A stretch of 35,276 bases of DNA from Alistipes sp. Its GTDB lineage: Bacteria; Bacteroidota; Bacteroidia; Bacteroidales; Rikenellaceae. Position numbers and translations under genes: made by a program. This document shows positions 14,890 through 23,478 of this stretch, piece after piece (the first letter of the stretch is position 1; each line of letters starts with the position of its first letter). The notes under the pieces are model-generated. The model did no database searches and was not told the origin of the DNA. It saw nothing but the letters and a program-made list of their open reading frames with translations. The DNA lies in the NCBI GenBank assembly GCA_017631285.1, contig JAGBTO010000097.1, positions 1 to 35,276 on the forward strand, in the 5' to 3' direction.

Positions 14890-17439
14890 TTAGAACGACT
14901 GACCCATTGTGAAGTGGAAACGGCTTCCGCTTCTTGATGTACGTCCCATAGGTGCATCGAATCCATAACCCCAGTCCAGACCAATCAATCCTACGATAGG
15001 CAAATACAATCGTACACCTACACCAGCCGAACGCTTAATCTTGAATGGAGAGAACTCCTGCCATGACGAGAAACCACTACCTCCCTCAAGGAATCCAAGC
15101 ACGAACACCTGTGACTGATCCTTCATTACAACAGGATAACGTAACTCCATGGTGTATTTATTGTATGCCACAGAATAATTGTTGCCTGGGTCAAGTGCTC
15201 CATCCTCATAACCACGCAAGCCAATAATATCAACACCATACATTGTATAACCACTCATACCATCACCTCCGACTTCAAAACGCTGGAAAGGTGATAACTT
15301 ATGTCTATTATAATGACCCAGATATCCCATCTCGGCCTTCGCCATCAAAACAAGCTTGCGGTCACGTGTAATTGGCTGGAACCAGCGTCCCATCAACTCC
15401 CAACGGTGATACTCAATCCACTTGTAACGCTCGCTATCAGAAAGATTCACATCCGAGTAATCAACACCATCCCACAAAGAATATGGAGGAGTGAGCGTTG
15501 CAGTTACCGAAAACTCAGAACCCGAACGTGGATAGATAGGCTGATCCACCGTAGAACGGCCAAACGCCAATCGCAATGACAACTCGTTTGCATCACCATT
15601 CTTCATGATAAAGTAATTCCAATTCTTCAGTCCATAATGACGGTACTGCGCTTCGGCATATATCGTAAAGTTTGGATCAGGCCACTTCATTCGCTTACCC
15701 AAACCTACAGCGACACCTGTTGTACGGAAGTGCATAGTCGATTTCTGCCAAATGTAGTAAGCATTGTTCTGCTCCGACCAGTGTACTGATACTGTAAGCG
15801 AGTTTGGCTTGCGACCTCCCACCCAAGGATCGGTGAAGCTCGCCGCAATAGCCTTGTAGTATGTACCATTTGTCTGACCCGAAATCGAGAATTTCTGATT
15901 CTGACCCATAGGATAAGGCGTCCACTTAGTTTTGTCGAAGATATTGCGTGTAGAGATATTATTCAACGTAATACCCACAGAACCCACAAACGAACCTGCG
16001 CCCCAACCACCGGCGATATTGAACTGGTCACTAGCCTGCTCTACCAATGGGAAATTAATATTTACCAAGTCGTTCGACACAGGCTCAATGTCGGGCTGCA
16101 ACTGCTCGGCATCGAAATGGCCCATGCTCATCAACTGACGCATAGAATACATCAACAAAGCTCGATTGTAAAGCTGACCGGGATATACAGAGAGCTCACG
16201 ACGAATAACCTCATCGTTAACTCGAGTATTTCCCGAGATGCCAATCTCGTTAATCTTAAATTGGCGACCCTCGAAGATACGCACCTCCAAATCGATTGAA
16301 TCCTTGCCTACAACCACCTCGGATGGATCAACCTGTGACGCCAAATATCCGCTATTTTGGTAAAGGCTTGAGATGGAGTTCTGGTCACTTGGGTCCATTT
16401 CGCGACCAATACCCAAGCGCTTATGCATAGATTTACGGTCATACGTATCGCCCTTCTTAACTCCAAACAACTTATCCAAGAAGTCGGTCTCATAAACAGA
16501 ATTACCAACCCATTTAACATCGCGGATATAGAACTTCTCGCCCTCCGACACATTCAAGTGAATACCTATGCGATTAGAACTAATGTCATAAACCGAATCG
16601 GAAACAATAGTCGCATTACGATAACCCTGCGAGTTATAGAAATCAACCAACAAATCCTTATCATTCTCAAACTCCTTTGGATTGAACTTGGTGTTGTGGA
16701 AGATGTTGATAGATTTGCGGTGAGTCTTTTTAAATGTGCGACGCAAACGCTTGTCTGTGAATTGCTCATTACCGTCAAATGTGATCTCTCCTACCTTCAC
16801 CTTCTCCTTGCGATCGATAAGGAATGTCACATGTACCACATTATCCAAACCTGTAGTATCGTTAGTGATAATGGCCTTAACCTCGGTGTTGCGGTAACCC
16901 TTATCGGCAAACTCTTTCTGAATAAGTTTCTTGTTCTTATCAATAACATAATCCGAGAGTTCGCTATTTCTACGCAACTGCAGCTTCTCGGCAAGATCCT
17001 TCTTCTTTGAATTTCCGATACCCTCACCAGCAAAATTCCAACTGTGAACACGAGGACGCTCCTTCAAAAAGACCTCCATATCAACGCTATCGCCATCAAT
17101 CGACGCTCCAATCTTTACATCAGCAAAAAAACGCTGCGCCCAAAGGCGTGTGATTGAATTAGATATATAATTACTTGGCAGATAGATGGTATCGCCCGGT
17201 ATCAAACCAGAAATTGTACGTAGCGAATTCTCGCTAATATGATTTGCACCATGAAAATTCACCTTACGAATATGATACTTCCGAGGCTTCTCTCCCGATT
17301 TCATCATCGAGGCGTTATTATCGAACTGATACTCTACCTCTGTCTCCTGCTTAAGGGTATCCTGCTGCGCCAATGCCGACCAAACCATGCCGAACATTGC
17401 AACCAACACCATTGCGAATATTTTACTTGCGTATTTCAT
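14890..17439 (-). CDS. bamA: Outer-membrane protein assembly factor BamA
   Basis: 849 residues. Signal peptide 1-24 (SALAQ). Several POTRA domains span about 55-450, seen from repeats such as KVNFHGANHISENSLR, KVGEITFDGNEQFTDKRLR, IRDVKWVGNSVY and INEIGISGNTRVND. The C-terminal 16-strand barrel ends with FHFTMGQSF, a beta-signal with terminal Phe; the barrel contains GLRGYEDG, matching the VRGY motif of the conserved loop 6. It inserts beta-barrel proteins into the outer membrane. It stands between uppS and the two chaperone genes, the arrangement expected in Bacteroidetes. Confidence 0.96.
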   Translation of the reverse strand: MKYASKIFAMVLVAMFGMVWSALAQQDTLKQETEVEYQFDNNASMMKSGEKPRKYHIRKVNFHGANHISENSLRTISGLIPGDTIYLPSNYISNSITRLWAQRFFADVKIGASIDGDSVDMEVFLKERPRVHSWNFAGEGIGNSKKKDLAEKLQLRRNSELSDYVIDKNKKLIQKEFADKGYRNTEVKAIITNDTTGLDNVVHVTFLIDRKEKVKVGEITFDGNEQFTDKRLRRTFKKTHRKSINIFHNTKFNPKEFENDKDLLVDFYNSQGYRNATIVSDSVYDISSNRIGIHLNVSEGEKFYIRDVKWVGNSVYETDFLDKLFGVKKGDTYDRKSMHKRLGIGREMDPSDQNSISSLYQNSGYLASQVDPSEVVVGKDSIDLEVRIFEGRQFKINEIGISGNTRVNDEVIRRELSVYPGQLYNRALLMYSMRQLMSMGHFDAEQLQPDIEPVSNDLVNINFPLVEQASDQFNIAGGWGAGSFVGSVGITLNNISTRNIFDKTKWTPYPMGQNQKFSISGQTNGTYYKAIAASFTDPWVGGRKPNSLTVSVHWSEQNNAYYIWQKSTMHFRTTGVAVGLGKRMKWPDPNFTIYAEAQYRHYGLKNWNYFIMKNGDANELSLRLAFGRSTVDQPIYPRSGSEFSVTATLTPPYSLWDGVDYSDVNLSDSERYKWIEYHRWELMGRWFQPITRDRKLVLMAKAEMGYLGHYNRHKLSPFQRFEVGGDGMSGYTMYGVDIIGLRGYEDGALDPGNNYSVAYNKYTMELRYPVVMKDQSQVFVLGFLEGGSGFSSWQEFSPFKIKRSAGVGVRLYLPIVGLIGLDWGYGFDAPMGRTSRSGSRFHFTMGQSF

Positions 17440-17457
17440 CTATCTGAATAAAATCTA

Positions 17458-18171
17458 TTACTTAACCAATCCATATCGACGATCGCGAGTCGAGTAAACT
17501 TCCAAAGCTCGCTCCAACTCCTCCTTGTCGAAGTCGGGCCACAAAGTCGGAGTAAAGTAAAACTCCGAATATGAAGCCTGCCACATTAAAAAATTACTCA
17601 AACGACACTCGCCGCTTGTGCGAATGATAAGGTCGGGATCGGGCATAAATGAAGTATAAAGAGCAGATGATATCATCGACTCGTCAATATCCTCAGCCTT
17701 AATCTCCCCTTGAGCCACACGCTCAGCAAGATTACGCACTGCTGTGGTAATCTCGCTCCTTGACGAATAGTTCAACGCCAAAGCAAAAGTCATATTCTCA
17801 CCCGCTTGCGTCAGCTGCTCGATCTTCTCCAACGAGGCTTTAACCTTATCCGAGAAGCGCGACCTATCGCCAATCGTTTTAACCTTGATACCCACCTTTA
17901 CCAATTCGGCACTCTCCATCTCTACTCCCTTGCAAATCAACTCCATAAGAGCATCTACTTCTGCTTGTGGACGACCCCAATTCTCAGTAGAGAAGGCATA
18001 GACAGTAAGATACTTAACTCCCGCCTGTGCCACGTTACGCACCGTCTCGCGCAAAGCATCCATACCGGCAATATGACCCTCGCTGCGCTCCTTGCCACGC
18101 ATGCGAGCCCATCTGCCATTTCCATCCATAATGATGGCAATATGTCGTGGTATCAATTTTTCTTTGCTCAT
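17458..18171 (-). CDS. uppS: Isoprenyl transferase (undecaprenyl diphosphate synthase)
   Basis: 237 residues from the ATG at 18171 (MSKEKLIPRH); a TTG further upstream would overlap the promoter. The cis-prenyltransferase signatures are complete: IMDGNGRWA with catalytic Asp16, LTVYAFSTENWGRP, and the C-terminal DLIIRTSGECRLSNFLMWQASYSE and W.DF motifs. It adds isopentenyl units to farnesyl diphosphate to make the C55 lipid carrier for cell wall and glycan export. First gene of the cluster with bamA (18-nt gap) and the OmpH chaperones. Confidence 0.95.
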   Translation of the reverse strand: MSKEKLIPRHIAIIMDGNGRWARMRGKERSEGHIAGMDALRETVRNVAQAGVKYLTVYAFSTENWGRPQAEVDALMELICKGVEMESAELVKVGIKVKTIGDRSRFSDKVKASLEKIEQLTQAGENMTFALALNYSSRSEITTAVRNLAERVAQGEIKAEDIDESMISSALYTSFMPDPDLIIRTSGECRLSNFLMWQASYSEFYFTPTLWPDFDKEELERALEVYSTRDRRYGLVK

Positions 18172-18179
18172 ATAACTCG

Positions 18180-18187
18180 CAAATATA
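18180..18187 (-). promoter_or_regulatory. -7 box of the uppS-bamA-ompH operon
   Basis: The minus strand reads TATATTTG 8 nt before the uppS ATG. At the -33 position TTTA replaces TTTG (19-nt spacer). If used, the transcript would be almost leaderless. Confidence 0.5.
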
Positions 18188-18275
18188 GACAAATTTACTC
18201 GAAAACTAAATAATTTCCGAGTTTTTTACCCATTATACCCTAATATATAGGATTTTTGGCGATATGTAGGATGAT

Positions 18276-19145
18276 TTAGTTTCTAATATCCACATCCCAC
18301 ATCATCTTACTATGTAACGTCTCGTAAAATGATATATTGTGTGGCACAACCAACAAAATCTGCTCCTCGGCACGTCGCAATCGTATCTGTTCACCATCAC
18401 AAAGAGTGTAAGTACGATTATCTATTGAAAGCATAGCCTTGCCCTGACGAGTCTTGATTGTGAGCACTATTTCCGCCGCATCGGGAACCACAACAGGTCG
18501 CATACCGAAGTTATGGGGAGCAAGTGGCGTAAGCAAAAAACAACCACATTCGGGAGCCACAATAGGACCTCCTGCACTCAAAGAATATGCAGTAGAACCT
18601 GTTGGTGTTGAGACAATTACTCCATCACCATTATATTGCGCAACCAATTGCTTATTCACCACAGCTTCCACCTTAATCATAGTGGCATCCAAACGCTGGG
18701 CTGCCACTTCGTTGAGCGCCATCACCTCCCCCACACTCTCACCTCGAACCGAAAGCATAGTGCGAGGTTGTATTTCGAGTTGTCGAGAAGCTATTTGCTG
18801 AAAAAGAGTCTCAACGCCATCACGTGTAGCCGAAGTTAAAAAGCCCAAATGGCCGAAATTTATGGCTGCCACGGGTATGAGTTTATTACTTAAACGGTGT
18901 ACTCCTTCAAGCAACGTTCCATCGCCGCCACAGCACACCATGACACTATCATTGGGTTGCTCACCTGTTGTCATGCCATAGATTTTTTCAGGCTCAATAT
19001 TTCGACCAAGCACTTGCTCGATAGTATCTGCAAACTCCTGATTTATTGCATAATCAAAACCATAATGGTCAATCAATCGAAGCAATCGTTCCAGATCCGA
19101 AGCCACATGGGCAAGCCCACTACGAGAAAAAAGTATAATTTTCAT
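18276..19145 (-). CDS. nadK: NAD kinase
   Basis: 289 residues. The ATP-NAD kinase signatures are complete: GGDGT at residues 73-77, the FGHLGFLT segment at about 97-104, NE at 145-146, and DGVIVSTPTGSTAYSLSAGGP starting at 174. It phosphorylates NAD to NADP in the cytoplasm. The ATG at 19145 starts directly at the conserved KIILFSR strand. It is divergent from pdxJ, with 51 bp between them, so the two promoters overlap. uppS follows after 104 nt and has its own -7 box. Confidence 0.96.
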   Translation of the reverse strand: MKIILFSRSGLAHVASDLERLLRLIDHYGFDYAINQEFADTIEQVLGRNIEPEKIYGMTTGEQPNDSVMVCCGGDGTLLEGVHRLSNKLIPVAAINFGHLGFLTSATRDGVETLFQQIASRQLEIQPRTMLSVRGESVGEVMALNEVAAQRLDATMIKVEAVVNKQLVAQYNGDGVIVSTPTGSTAYSLSAGGPIVAPECGCFLLTPLAPHNFGMRPVVVPDAAEIVLTIKTRQGKAMLSIDNRTYTLCDGEQIRLRRAEEQILLVVPHNISFYETLHSKMMWDVDIRN

Positions 19146-19166
19146 ACTCGCAAAGAAAAAAATAAG

Positions 19167-19187
19167 TAACTTTACAACGCAAATATA
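19167..19187. promoter_or_regulatory. Overlapping divergent promoters of nadK and pdxJ
   Basis: The minus strand has TATATTTG (19180-19187) for nadK. The plus strand has TAACTTTA (19167-19174), one mismatch from TAnnTTTG, for pdxJ. The 51-bp gap forces the two promoters to share DNA. Confidence 0.45.
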
Positions 19188-19196
19188 ACGATTTTT

Positions 19197-19922
19197 ATGA
19201 CAAAACTGAGTGTTAATGTAAATAAGATTGCTGTATTACGCAATTCTCGTGGCGGAAATATTCCGAATGTTGTGCGCACATCACTCGACATTGAGCGCTT
19301 TGGCGGTGAGGGCATTACTGTGCATCCACGCCCCGATGCTCGTCACATACGCTATCAAGATGTGCGAGATTTGAAAGCAGTAATCTCAACCGAACTAAAT
19401 ATCGAGGGTAATCCAATCCCATCGTTTGTCGATTTGGTGATGGAGGTTAAGCCGGCACAGGTGACCCTTGTTCCCGATGCCGAAGATGCCATAACATCGA
19501 ACGCTGGATGGGACACCATCAAACATCGCGAATTCCTTACAGCAATCTGCAAGAAGTTCAACGATGCAGGTATCCGCACCTCGATCTTCGTTGATCCCGT
19601 TGTGGAGATGGTCGAGGGTGCAAAGGCATGCGGAGCTGAACGCGTGGAGCTATACACCGAGGCCTACGCTGCAGGCTACAAGGCCGACCGTGAGGCTGCA
19701 ATCGCTCCCTATGTCGAGGCAGCCAAGGCTGCTCGACGTGTAGGACTTGGATTGAATGCAGGACACGACTTGAGCCTCGAAAATTTAGAGTACTTCGCAA
19801 GTTGCATACCTTGGTGTGACGAGGTTTCAATCGGTCATGCGCTGATTGCCGATGCCCTATACTACGGCTTGGAAAATACAGTTCAGTTATACCGTCGCTG
19901 CTTGAAGGCAGCAGAAAAATAG
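19197..19922 (+). CDS. pdxJ: Pyridoxine 5'-phosphate synthase
   Basis: 241 residues, the normal length. Typical blocks are LSVNVNKIAVLRNSRGG at the start (with the usual Asn at the N-VDH position), GITVHPRPDARHI with the catalytic His, PAQVTLVPDAEDAITSNAGWD, and the C-terminal GLNAGHDLSLENL and SIGHALIADAL. It condenses 1-deoxyxylulose 5-phosphate with 3-amino-1-hydroxyacetone phosphate in the DXP-dependent vitamin B6 pathway. pdxB of the same pathway lies at 24630. The cca-like gene follows 6 nt after the stop. Confidence 0.95.
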   Translation: MTKLSVNVNKIAVLRNSRGGNIPNVVRTSLDIERFGGEGITVHPRPDARHIRYQDVRDLKAVISTELNIEGNPIPSFVDLVMEVKPAQVTLVPDAEDAITSNAGWDTIKHREFLTAICKKFNDAGIRTSIFVDPVVEMVEGAKACGAERVELYTEAYAAGYKADREAAIAPYVEAAKAARRVGLGLNAGHDLSLENLEYFASCIPWCDEVSIGHALIADALYYGLENTVQLYRRCLKAAEK

Positions 19923-19928
19923 CCGCCA

Positions 19929-21386
19929 ATGGAAGAGTTTGCACCCCTTGCCAACCCCGTATTTCGTAAGATCTCGCGCATCGTAGATGAGCTGGGCGTA
20001 GAGGCCTATGTCGTAGGCGGATATGTCCGCGACTACTACCTGCGTCGCCCCTCAACCGACATTGATGTCGTTGTTGTAGGCAGTGGTATCGAGGTTGCCG
20101 AGGCTTTAGGGCGTGAGGTGAAGGGTAAGGTATCGGTATTCAAGACCTTCGGCACAGCCATGGTGCGCGCTCATGGCACCGAAGTGGAGTTTGTAGGAGC
20201 TCGCAAGGAGTCATACACCCACGACTCGCGTAAACCGCAGGTTGAGCCCGGCACATTGGAGGATGACCAGCGACGACGCGACTTTACCATCAACGCCATG
20301 GCGTGGTGCTTAAATGGCGACCGTTTTGGCGAGTTGGTCGATCCTTTTGACGGCATGTTTGACCTGGAGGACTGCATCATCCGCACCCCTTGCGATCCCG
20401 ACATAACATTCTCGGACGACCCGTTGAGAATGATGCGAGCTGTGAGATTCGCCACACAGCTCGGCTTTACAATCGACGAGGAGACATTCGATGCTATCGT
20501 CAGAAACAAGGAGCGCATAAAGATTGTATCCAAGGAACGCATCATAGTAGAACTCAACAAGATAGTTCTCTCTCCCGTGCCTTCCATGGGTTTCGACCTA
20601 TTACACATGACAGGCCTCTTGGAGCTTATCTTCCCTGAGATGGAACGTCTATGCGGAGTGGAACGTGTGGGCAACCATGCTCACAAAGACAACTTCCGCC
20701 ACACGCTAAAGGTGTTGGACAACGTGGCTCGCAAGAGCGACGACTTGTGGCTTCGCTGGGCGGCTGTGCTGCACGATATCGCCAAGCCTCTGACTAAGGC
20801 CTACGACCGCAAAATAGGCTGGACATTCCACCAGCACGAGGTTGTCGGCTCGAAGATGGTGCGCGACATATTCCGTCGCATGAAGCTACCGATGAACGAG
20901 CATATGAAGTTTGTGCAGAAGATGGTCTATCTGCATCTGCGTCCGATTATTCTCTCGGAGGATATGGTCACTGACTCGGCCGTAAGACGTCTTTTATTCG
21001 AGGCGGGCGACGATGTCGAGAAGCTGATGACCCTGTGCGAAGCCGACATCACCTCGGGCATAGATGCCAAGGTGAAGCGTTACCTTGCCAACTTCGAACT
21101 CGTGCGCCGCAAGATGAAGGATTTGGAGGAGCGCGACCGCGTGCGCAACTTCCAGCCCCCAATCACGGGCGATATAATAATGAAGTGCTACAACCTCACA
21201 CCATGCAGTGCCATAGGCGAGATTAAGGAGGTGATAAAGAATGCCATCCTCGATGGCGATATACGCAATGACTTTGGTGAGGCATACGCCCTGATGGAGC
21301 GCCTTGCCTCGGAGCGAGGACTGCAAAAGGTTTGCGATGTGGAGGAGCCGCAGCCAATAGAGCAGGCTACTCCAACCGAGGGATAA
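19929..21386 (+). CDS. cca: CCA tRNA nucleotidyltransferase-type protein with HD domain
   Basis: 485 residues. N-terminal class II nucleotidyltransferase domain: GGYVRD at 30-35, catalytic DID at 44-46, and RRRDFTINAMA at 115-125, then the RMMRAVRFA helix of the RNA-binding neck. The second half has an HD phosphohydrolase domain with LHDIAKP (His282, Asp283) and FHQHEVVGSK. This architecture is used in Bacteroidetes for the CCA-adding enzyme that completes tRNA 3' ends; a poly(A) polymerase role is the main alternative and cannot be excluded. It is the second gene of the pdxJ transcript and ends at a bidirectional terminator. Confidence 0.9.
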   Translation: MEEFAPLANPVFRKISRIVDELGVEAYVVGGYVRDYYLRRPSTDIDVVVVGSGIEVAEALGREVKGKVSVFKTFGTAMVRAHGTEVEFVGARKESYTHDSRKPQVEPGTLEDDQRRRDFTINAMAWCLNGDRFGELVDPFDGMFDLEDCIIRTPCDPDITFSDDPLRMMRAVRFATQLGFTIDEETFDAIVRNKERIKIVSKERIIVELNKIVLSPVPSMGFDLLHMTGLLELIFPEMERLCGVERVGNHAHKDNFRHTLKVLDNVARKSDDLWLRWAAVLHDIAKPLTKAYDRKIGWTFHQHEVVGSKMVRDIFRRMKLPMNEHMKFVQKMVYLHLRPIILSEDMVTDSAVRRLLFEAGDDVEKLMTLCEADITSGIDAKVKRYLANFELVRRKMKDLEERDRVRNFQPPITGDIIMKCYNLTPCSAIGEIKEVIKNAILDGDIRNDFGEAYALMERLASERGLQKVCDVEEPQPIEQATPTEG

Positions 21387-21403
21387 GTCAACAACCTCTA
21401 CAC

Positions 21404-21437
21404 AAAAAAAGTCGCCTCCCGAGGGAAGCGACTTTTT
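21404..21437. terminator. Bidirectional terminator after the cca-type gene
   Basis: AAAAAGTCGC pairs with GCGACTTTTT, with TCCC/GGGA extending the stem, flanked by A and T runs on both sides. It separates convergent cca and DUF4295 genes. Confidence 0.9.
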
Positions 21438-21480
21438 TGTATTAAGCGGCGCACGTAGCAACCTGACTTAATGCAAATAA

Positions 21481-21639
21481 TTATTTCTCAGCGAAGTATG
21501 CCTTGATGTCTGCATCCTCAAGGATGTTCTGTGTCTTGAACACATAAGCACCTGTCTTCTCAGACTTAACCATCTTGATGCACTTGGTGTACTTCTTTGT
21601 GTTACCCGTTTTGAGGGTCGCAACTACTTTCTTTGCCAT
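21481..21639 (-). CDS. DUF4295 small protein
   Basis: 52 residues, starting MAKKVVATLKTGNTKKYTK and ending DIKAYFAEK. Small basic protein that follows rpmG in Bacteroidetes; the opening resembles a ribosome-associated protein, but no role is known. It starts 15 nt after the rpmG stop and shares its biased codon use, so it is made together with L28 and L33. In other Bacteroidetes the next gene is often ftsY; here transcription ends instead at the convergent terminator. Confidence 0.9.
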   Translation of the reverse strand: MAKKVVATLKTGNTKKYTKCIKMVKSEKTGAYVFKTQNILEDADIKAYFAEK

Positions 21640-21654
21640 GACTTAAATCCTAAA

Positions 21655-21837
21655 TTACTTAATTTCACGATGTACTGTTACCTTCTTCAAGTAAGGATTG
21701 TACTTACGACGCTCCAAACGATCTGGTGTGTTCTTCTTGTTCTTTGTAGTGATGTAGCGAGACATACCTGCAACACCGCTCTCCTTCTGCTCAGTGCACT
21801 CAAGGATTACCTGAACTCTGTTACCTTTCTTTGCCAT
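21655..21837 (-). CDS. rpmG: 50S ribosomal protein L33
   Basis: 60 residues. The family pattern is clear ([42 protein letters not shown]). It has one Cys only, so it is the zinc-free form. Component of the large subunit near the E site. Sits between rpmB (16-nt gap) and the DUF4295 gene. Confidence 0.96.
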   Translation of the reverse strand: MAKKGNRVQVILECTEQKESGVAGMSRYITTKNKKNTPDRLERRKYNPYLKKVTVHREIK

Positions 21838-21853
21838 TTCTCCTTAATAAATT

Positions 21854-22087
21854 TTAGTAAACCTTCTTTGGAGCAGCAGCCTCTTTCAATGCGGCAGCCA
21901 AGCCCTTCTTGTTAATTGTTTTCATACCGGCAGTTGTCACCTTCAATGTGAACCAACGACCCTCCTCCTCAGACCAAAAACGCTTTGTCTTCAAGTTAGT
22001 GTTGAACTTGCGCTTAGTCTTGCGGTTTGAGTGAGAAACATTGTTACCCACTACGGCAGTTTTACCTGTGATTTCGCAAACTCTCAT
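21854..22087 (-). CDS. rpmB: 50S ribosomal protein L28
   Basis: 77 residues. [28 protein letters not shown] is the L28 signature; a single Cys marks the zinc-free form. First gene of the rpmB-rpmG-DUF4295 transcript, with its own strong promoter (22134-22165). The leader of about 40 nt contains CCCT/AGGG complementarity (about 22115-22130), a possible small hairpin near the start codon. Confidence 0.96.
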   Translation of the reverse strand: MRVCEITGKTAVVGNNVSHSNRKTKRKFNTNLKTKRFWSEEEGRWFTLKVTTAGMKTINKKGLAAALKEAAAPKKVY

Positions 22088-22133
22088 TGTTTTTTACGTT
22101 TTTTAGTTTTTATCCCCTCACTTTAAGGGTGCG

Positions 22134-22165
22134 CAAAGATACGTAAAATAAATTCAAAATTCAAA
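22134..22165 (-). promoter_or_regulatory. rpmB-rpmG promoter, -33 box inside a TTTTGAATT repeat
   Basis: Minus strand: TTTG (22162-22165), 20-nt spacer, TATCTTTG (22134-22141), an exact consensus match. The -33 TTTG and the first part of the spacer are two tandem TTTTGAA units. Confidence 0.85.
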
Positions 22166-22169
22166 ATTA
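22148..22169. repeat. TTTTGAATT tandem repeat at the rpmB promoter
   Basis: The plus strand reads two copies of the AATTCAAA unit. Same repeat as at 1650-1675, 3861-3893, 5024-5043 and 8956-8978. Confidence 0.65.
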
Positions 22170-22224
22170 CTCTGTCTAAAAATGGAATTTTAGCGCAAAA
22201 AGTCAAAAAATGTAGTGCAGAACG

Positions 22225-23469
22225 CTATTTTTTCAACTCCTTGTAAAGCATCTCGATGGCATAAGCCGAGGCACGATTGACAATCTGACCTCGGTCGGTG
22301 CCCGATGGGCGCATCATCGCAATGGTGTGAGTGGGTGTTGCCACAGCTATCCAGACTGTTCCGACAGGTTTCTCTGCCGAGCCACCAGTGGGCCCTGCTA
22401 TACCCGTTGTCGCTATAGCGTAGTCGGCACCCGTAATGCGGCGCGCGCCCTCTGCCATCTGCCGTGCAACCTGTTCGCTGACAGCACCGTAGCGCATTAT
22501 ATCGTCATAGTTTACGCCCAGAATATCACGCTTTGCTTCGTTGGCATAGACCACCACACCCGCCAAAAAATATGCCGATGAGCCAGCCATTGCAGTGAAG
22601 CGCGAGGCTATAGTGCCACCCGTACAGCTCTCTGCCACAGCAAGGGTCTGCCCGCGCTCGGTGAGCAACTGATGCACAAGCTGTTGCACCGATGCATCCT
22701 CATAGCCCACGATGTTATCGGGGATTATTTTATATAACTTCTTAAATAGCTGCTCTATCTGTTGACGTGCGACAGTTTCGTCCTCGCAGTCGTATGTCGA
22801 AAGACGCAGACGAACGATATTGGGCGATGGCAGATAAGCAAGTTTCACATCTGCAGGCAGCGCATCTTCCCACTCTGCAATACGTTCAGCAAGAATCGAT
22901 TCGGCTATGCCCGAGGTTATCATTGTACGGTGGATGTTAGCGCGGAGCGAGTAGTACGATTTCAGTCGAGGCATAACCTCATCCTCCATTAGGTGTTCCA
23001 TCTCGAAGGGTACTCCAGGCAACGATATAGTAACGTGCTCTCTCTGCTCGAACCACATACCCGGAGCTGTACCGTGGTGGTTAAAGAGCACCGTGCAGCA
23101 CTCGGGCACAAGGGCCTGCGAACGATTCAACGCATTGAAGGCTATACCGCGTACCGCCAGCATCCTCTCAACATGCTCGGCGACTGCCTTGTTTTCAACA
23201 AGGGATGATGAAAATATGCGTGCGAGCGTATGCTTGGTGATATCGTCTTTCGTGGGGCCCAAACCACCTGTAATGATGACAACCTGTGATTGTTGGTGTG
23301 CTCGCCCCAGGGCGGCCTCAATCTGCTCGGCGTTGTCGCCAATAGATAGTTTCTCTGTGACAGTGATGCCTGCCGCATTCAGCTGTTTAGCAATACTTAC
23401 CGAATTGGTATCAACAATTTGACCGATGAGAATTTCGTCACCGATAGTAATAATAGTTGCTGTTATCAT
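22225..23469 (-). CDS. cinA: CinA-family nicotinamide-nucleotide amidase/damage-inducible protein
   Basis: 414 residues, full length. The N-terminal MoCF-like domain (about 1-170) has TIGDEILIGQIVDTNS, GGLGPTKDD and SLPGVPFEM. The C-terminal CinA domain (about 255-410) has AVAESCTGGTIASR with the amidase serine, and ATTGIAGPTGGSAEKPVGTVW. The family deamidates NMN to nicotinate mononucleotide (pyridine nucleotide salvage), with the N-terminal domain hydrolysing ADP-ribose in some members. Read on the same strand as, and upstream of, rpmB but with a separate rpmB promoter. It begins 9 nt after the DHODH-like gene stop, so the two are probably co-transcribed. Confidence 0.95.
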   Translation of the reverse strand: MITATIITIGDEILIGQIVDTNSVSIAKQLNAAGITVTEKLSIGDNAEQIEAALGRAHQQSQVVIITGGLGPTKDDITKHTLARIFSSSLVENKAVAEHVERMLAVRGIAFNALNRSQALVPECCTVLFNHHGTAPGMWFEQREHVTISLPGVPFEMEHLMEDEVMPRLKSYYSLRANIHRTMITSGIAESILAERIAEWEDALPADVKLAYLPSPNIVRLRLSTYDCEDETVARQQIEQLFKKLYKIIPDNIVGYEDASVQQLVHQLLTERGQTLAVAESCTGGTIASRFTAMAGSSAYFLAGVVVYANEAKRDILGVNYDDIMRYGAVSEQVARQMAEGARRITGADYAIATTGIAGPTGGSAEKPVGTVWIAVATPTHTIAMMRPSGTDRGQIVNRASAYAIEMLYKELKK

Positions 23470-23478
23470 AATTGGGAT

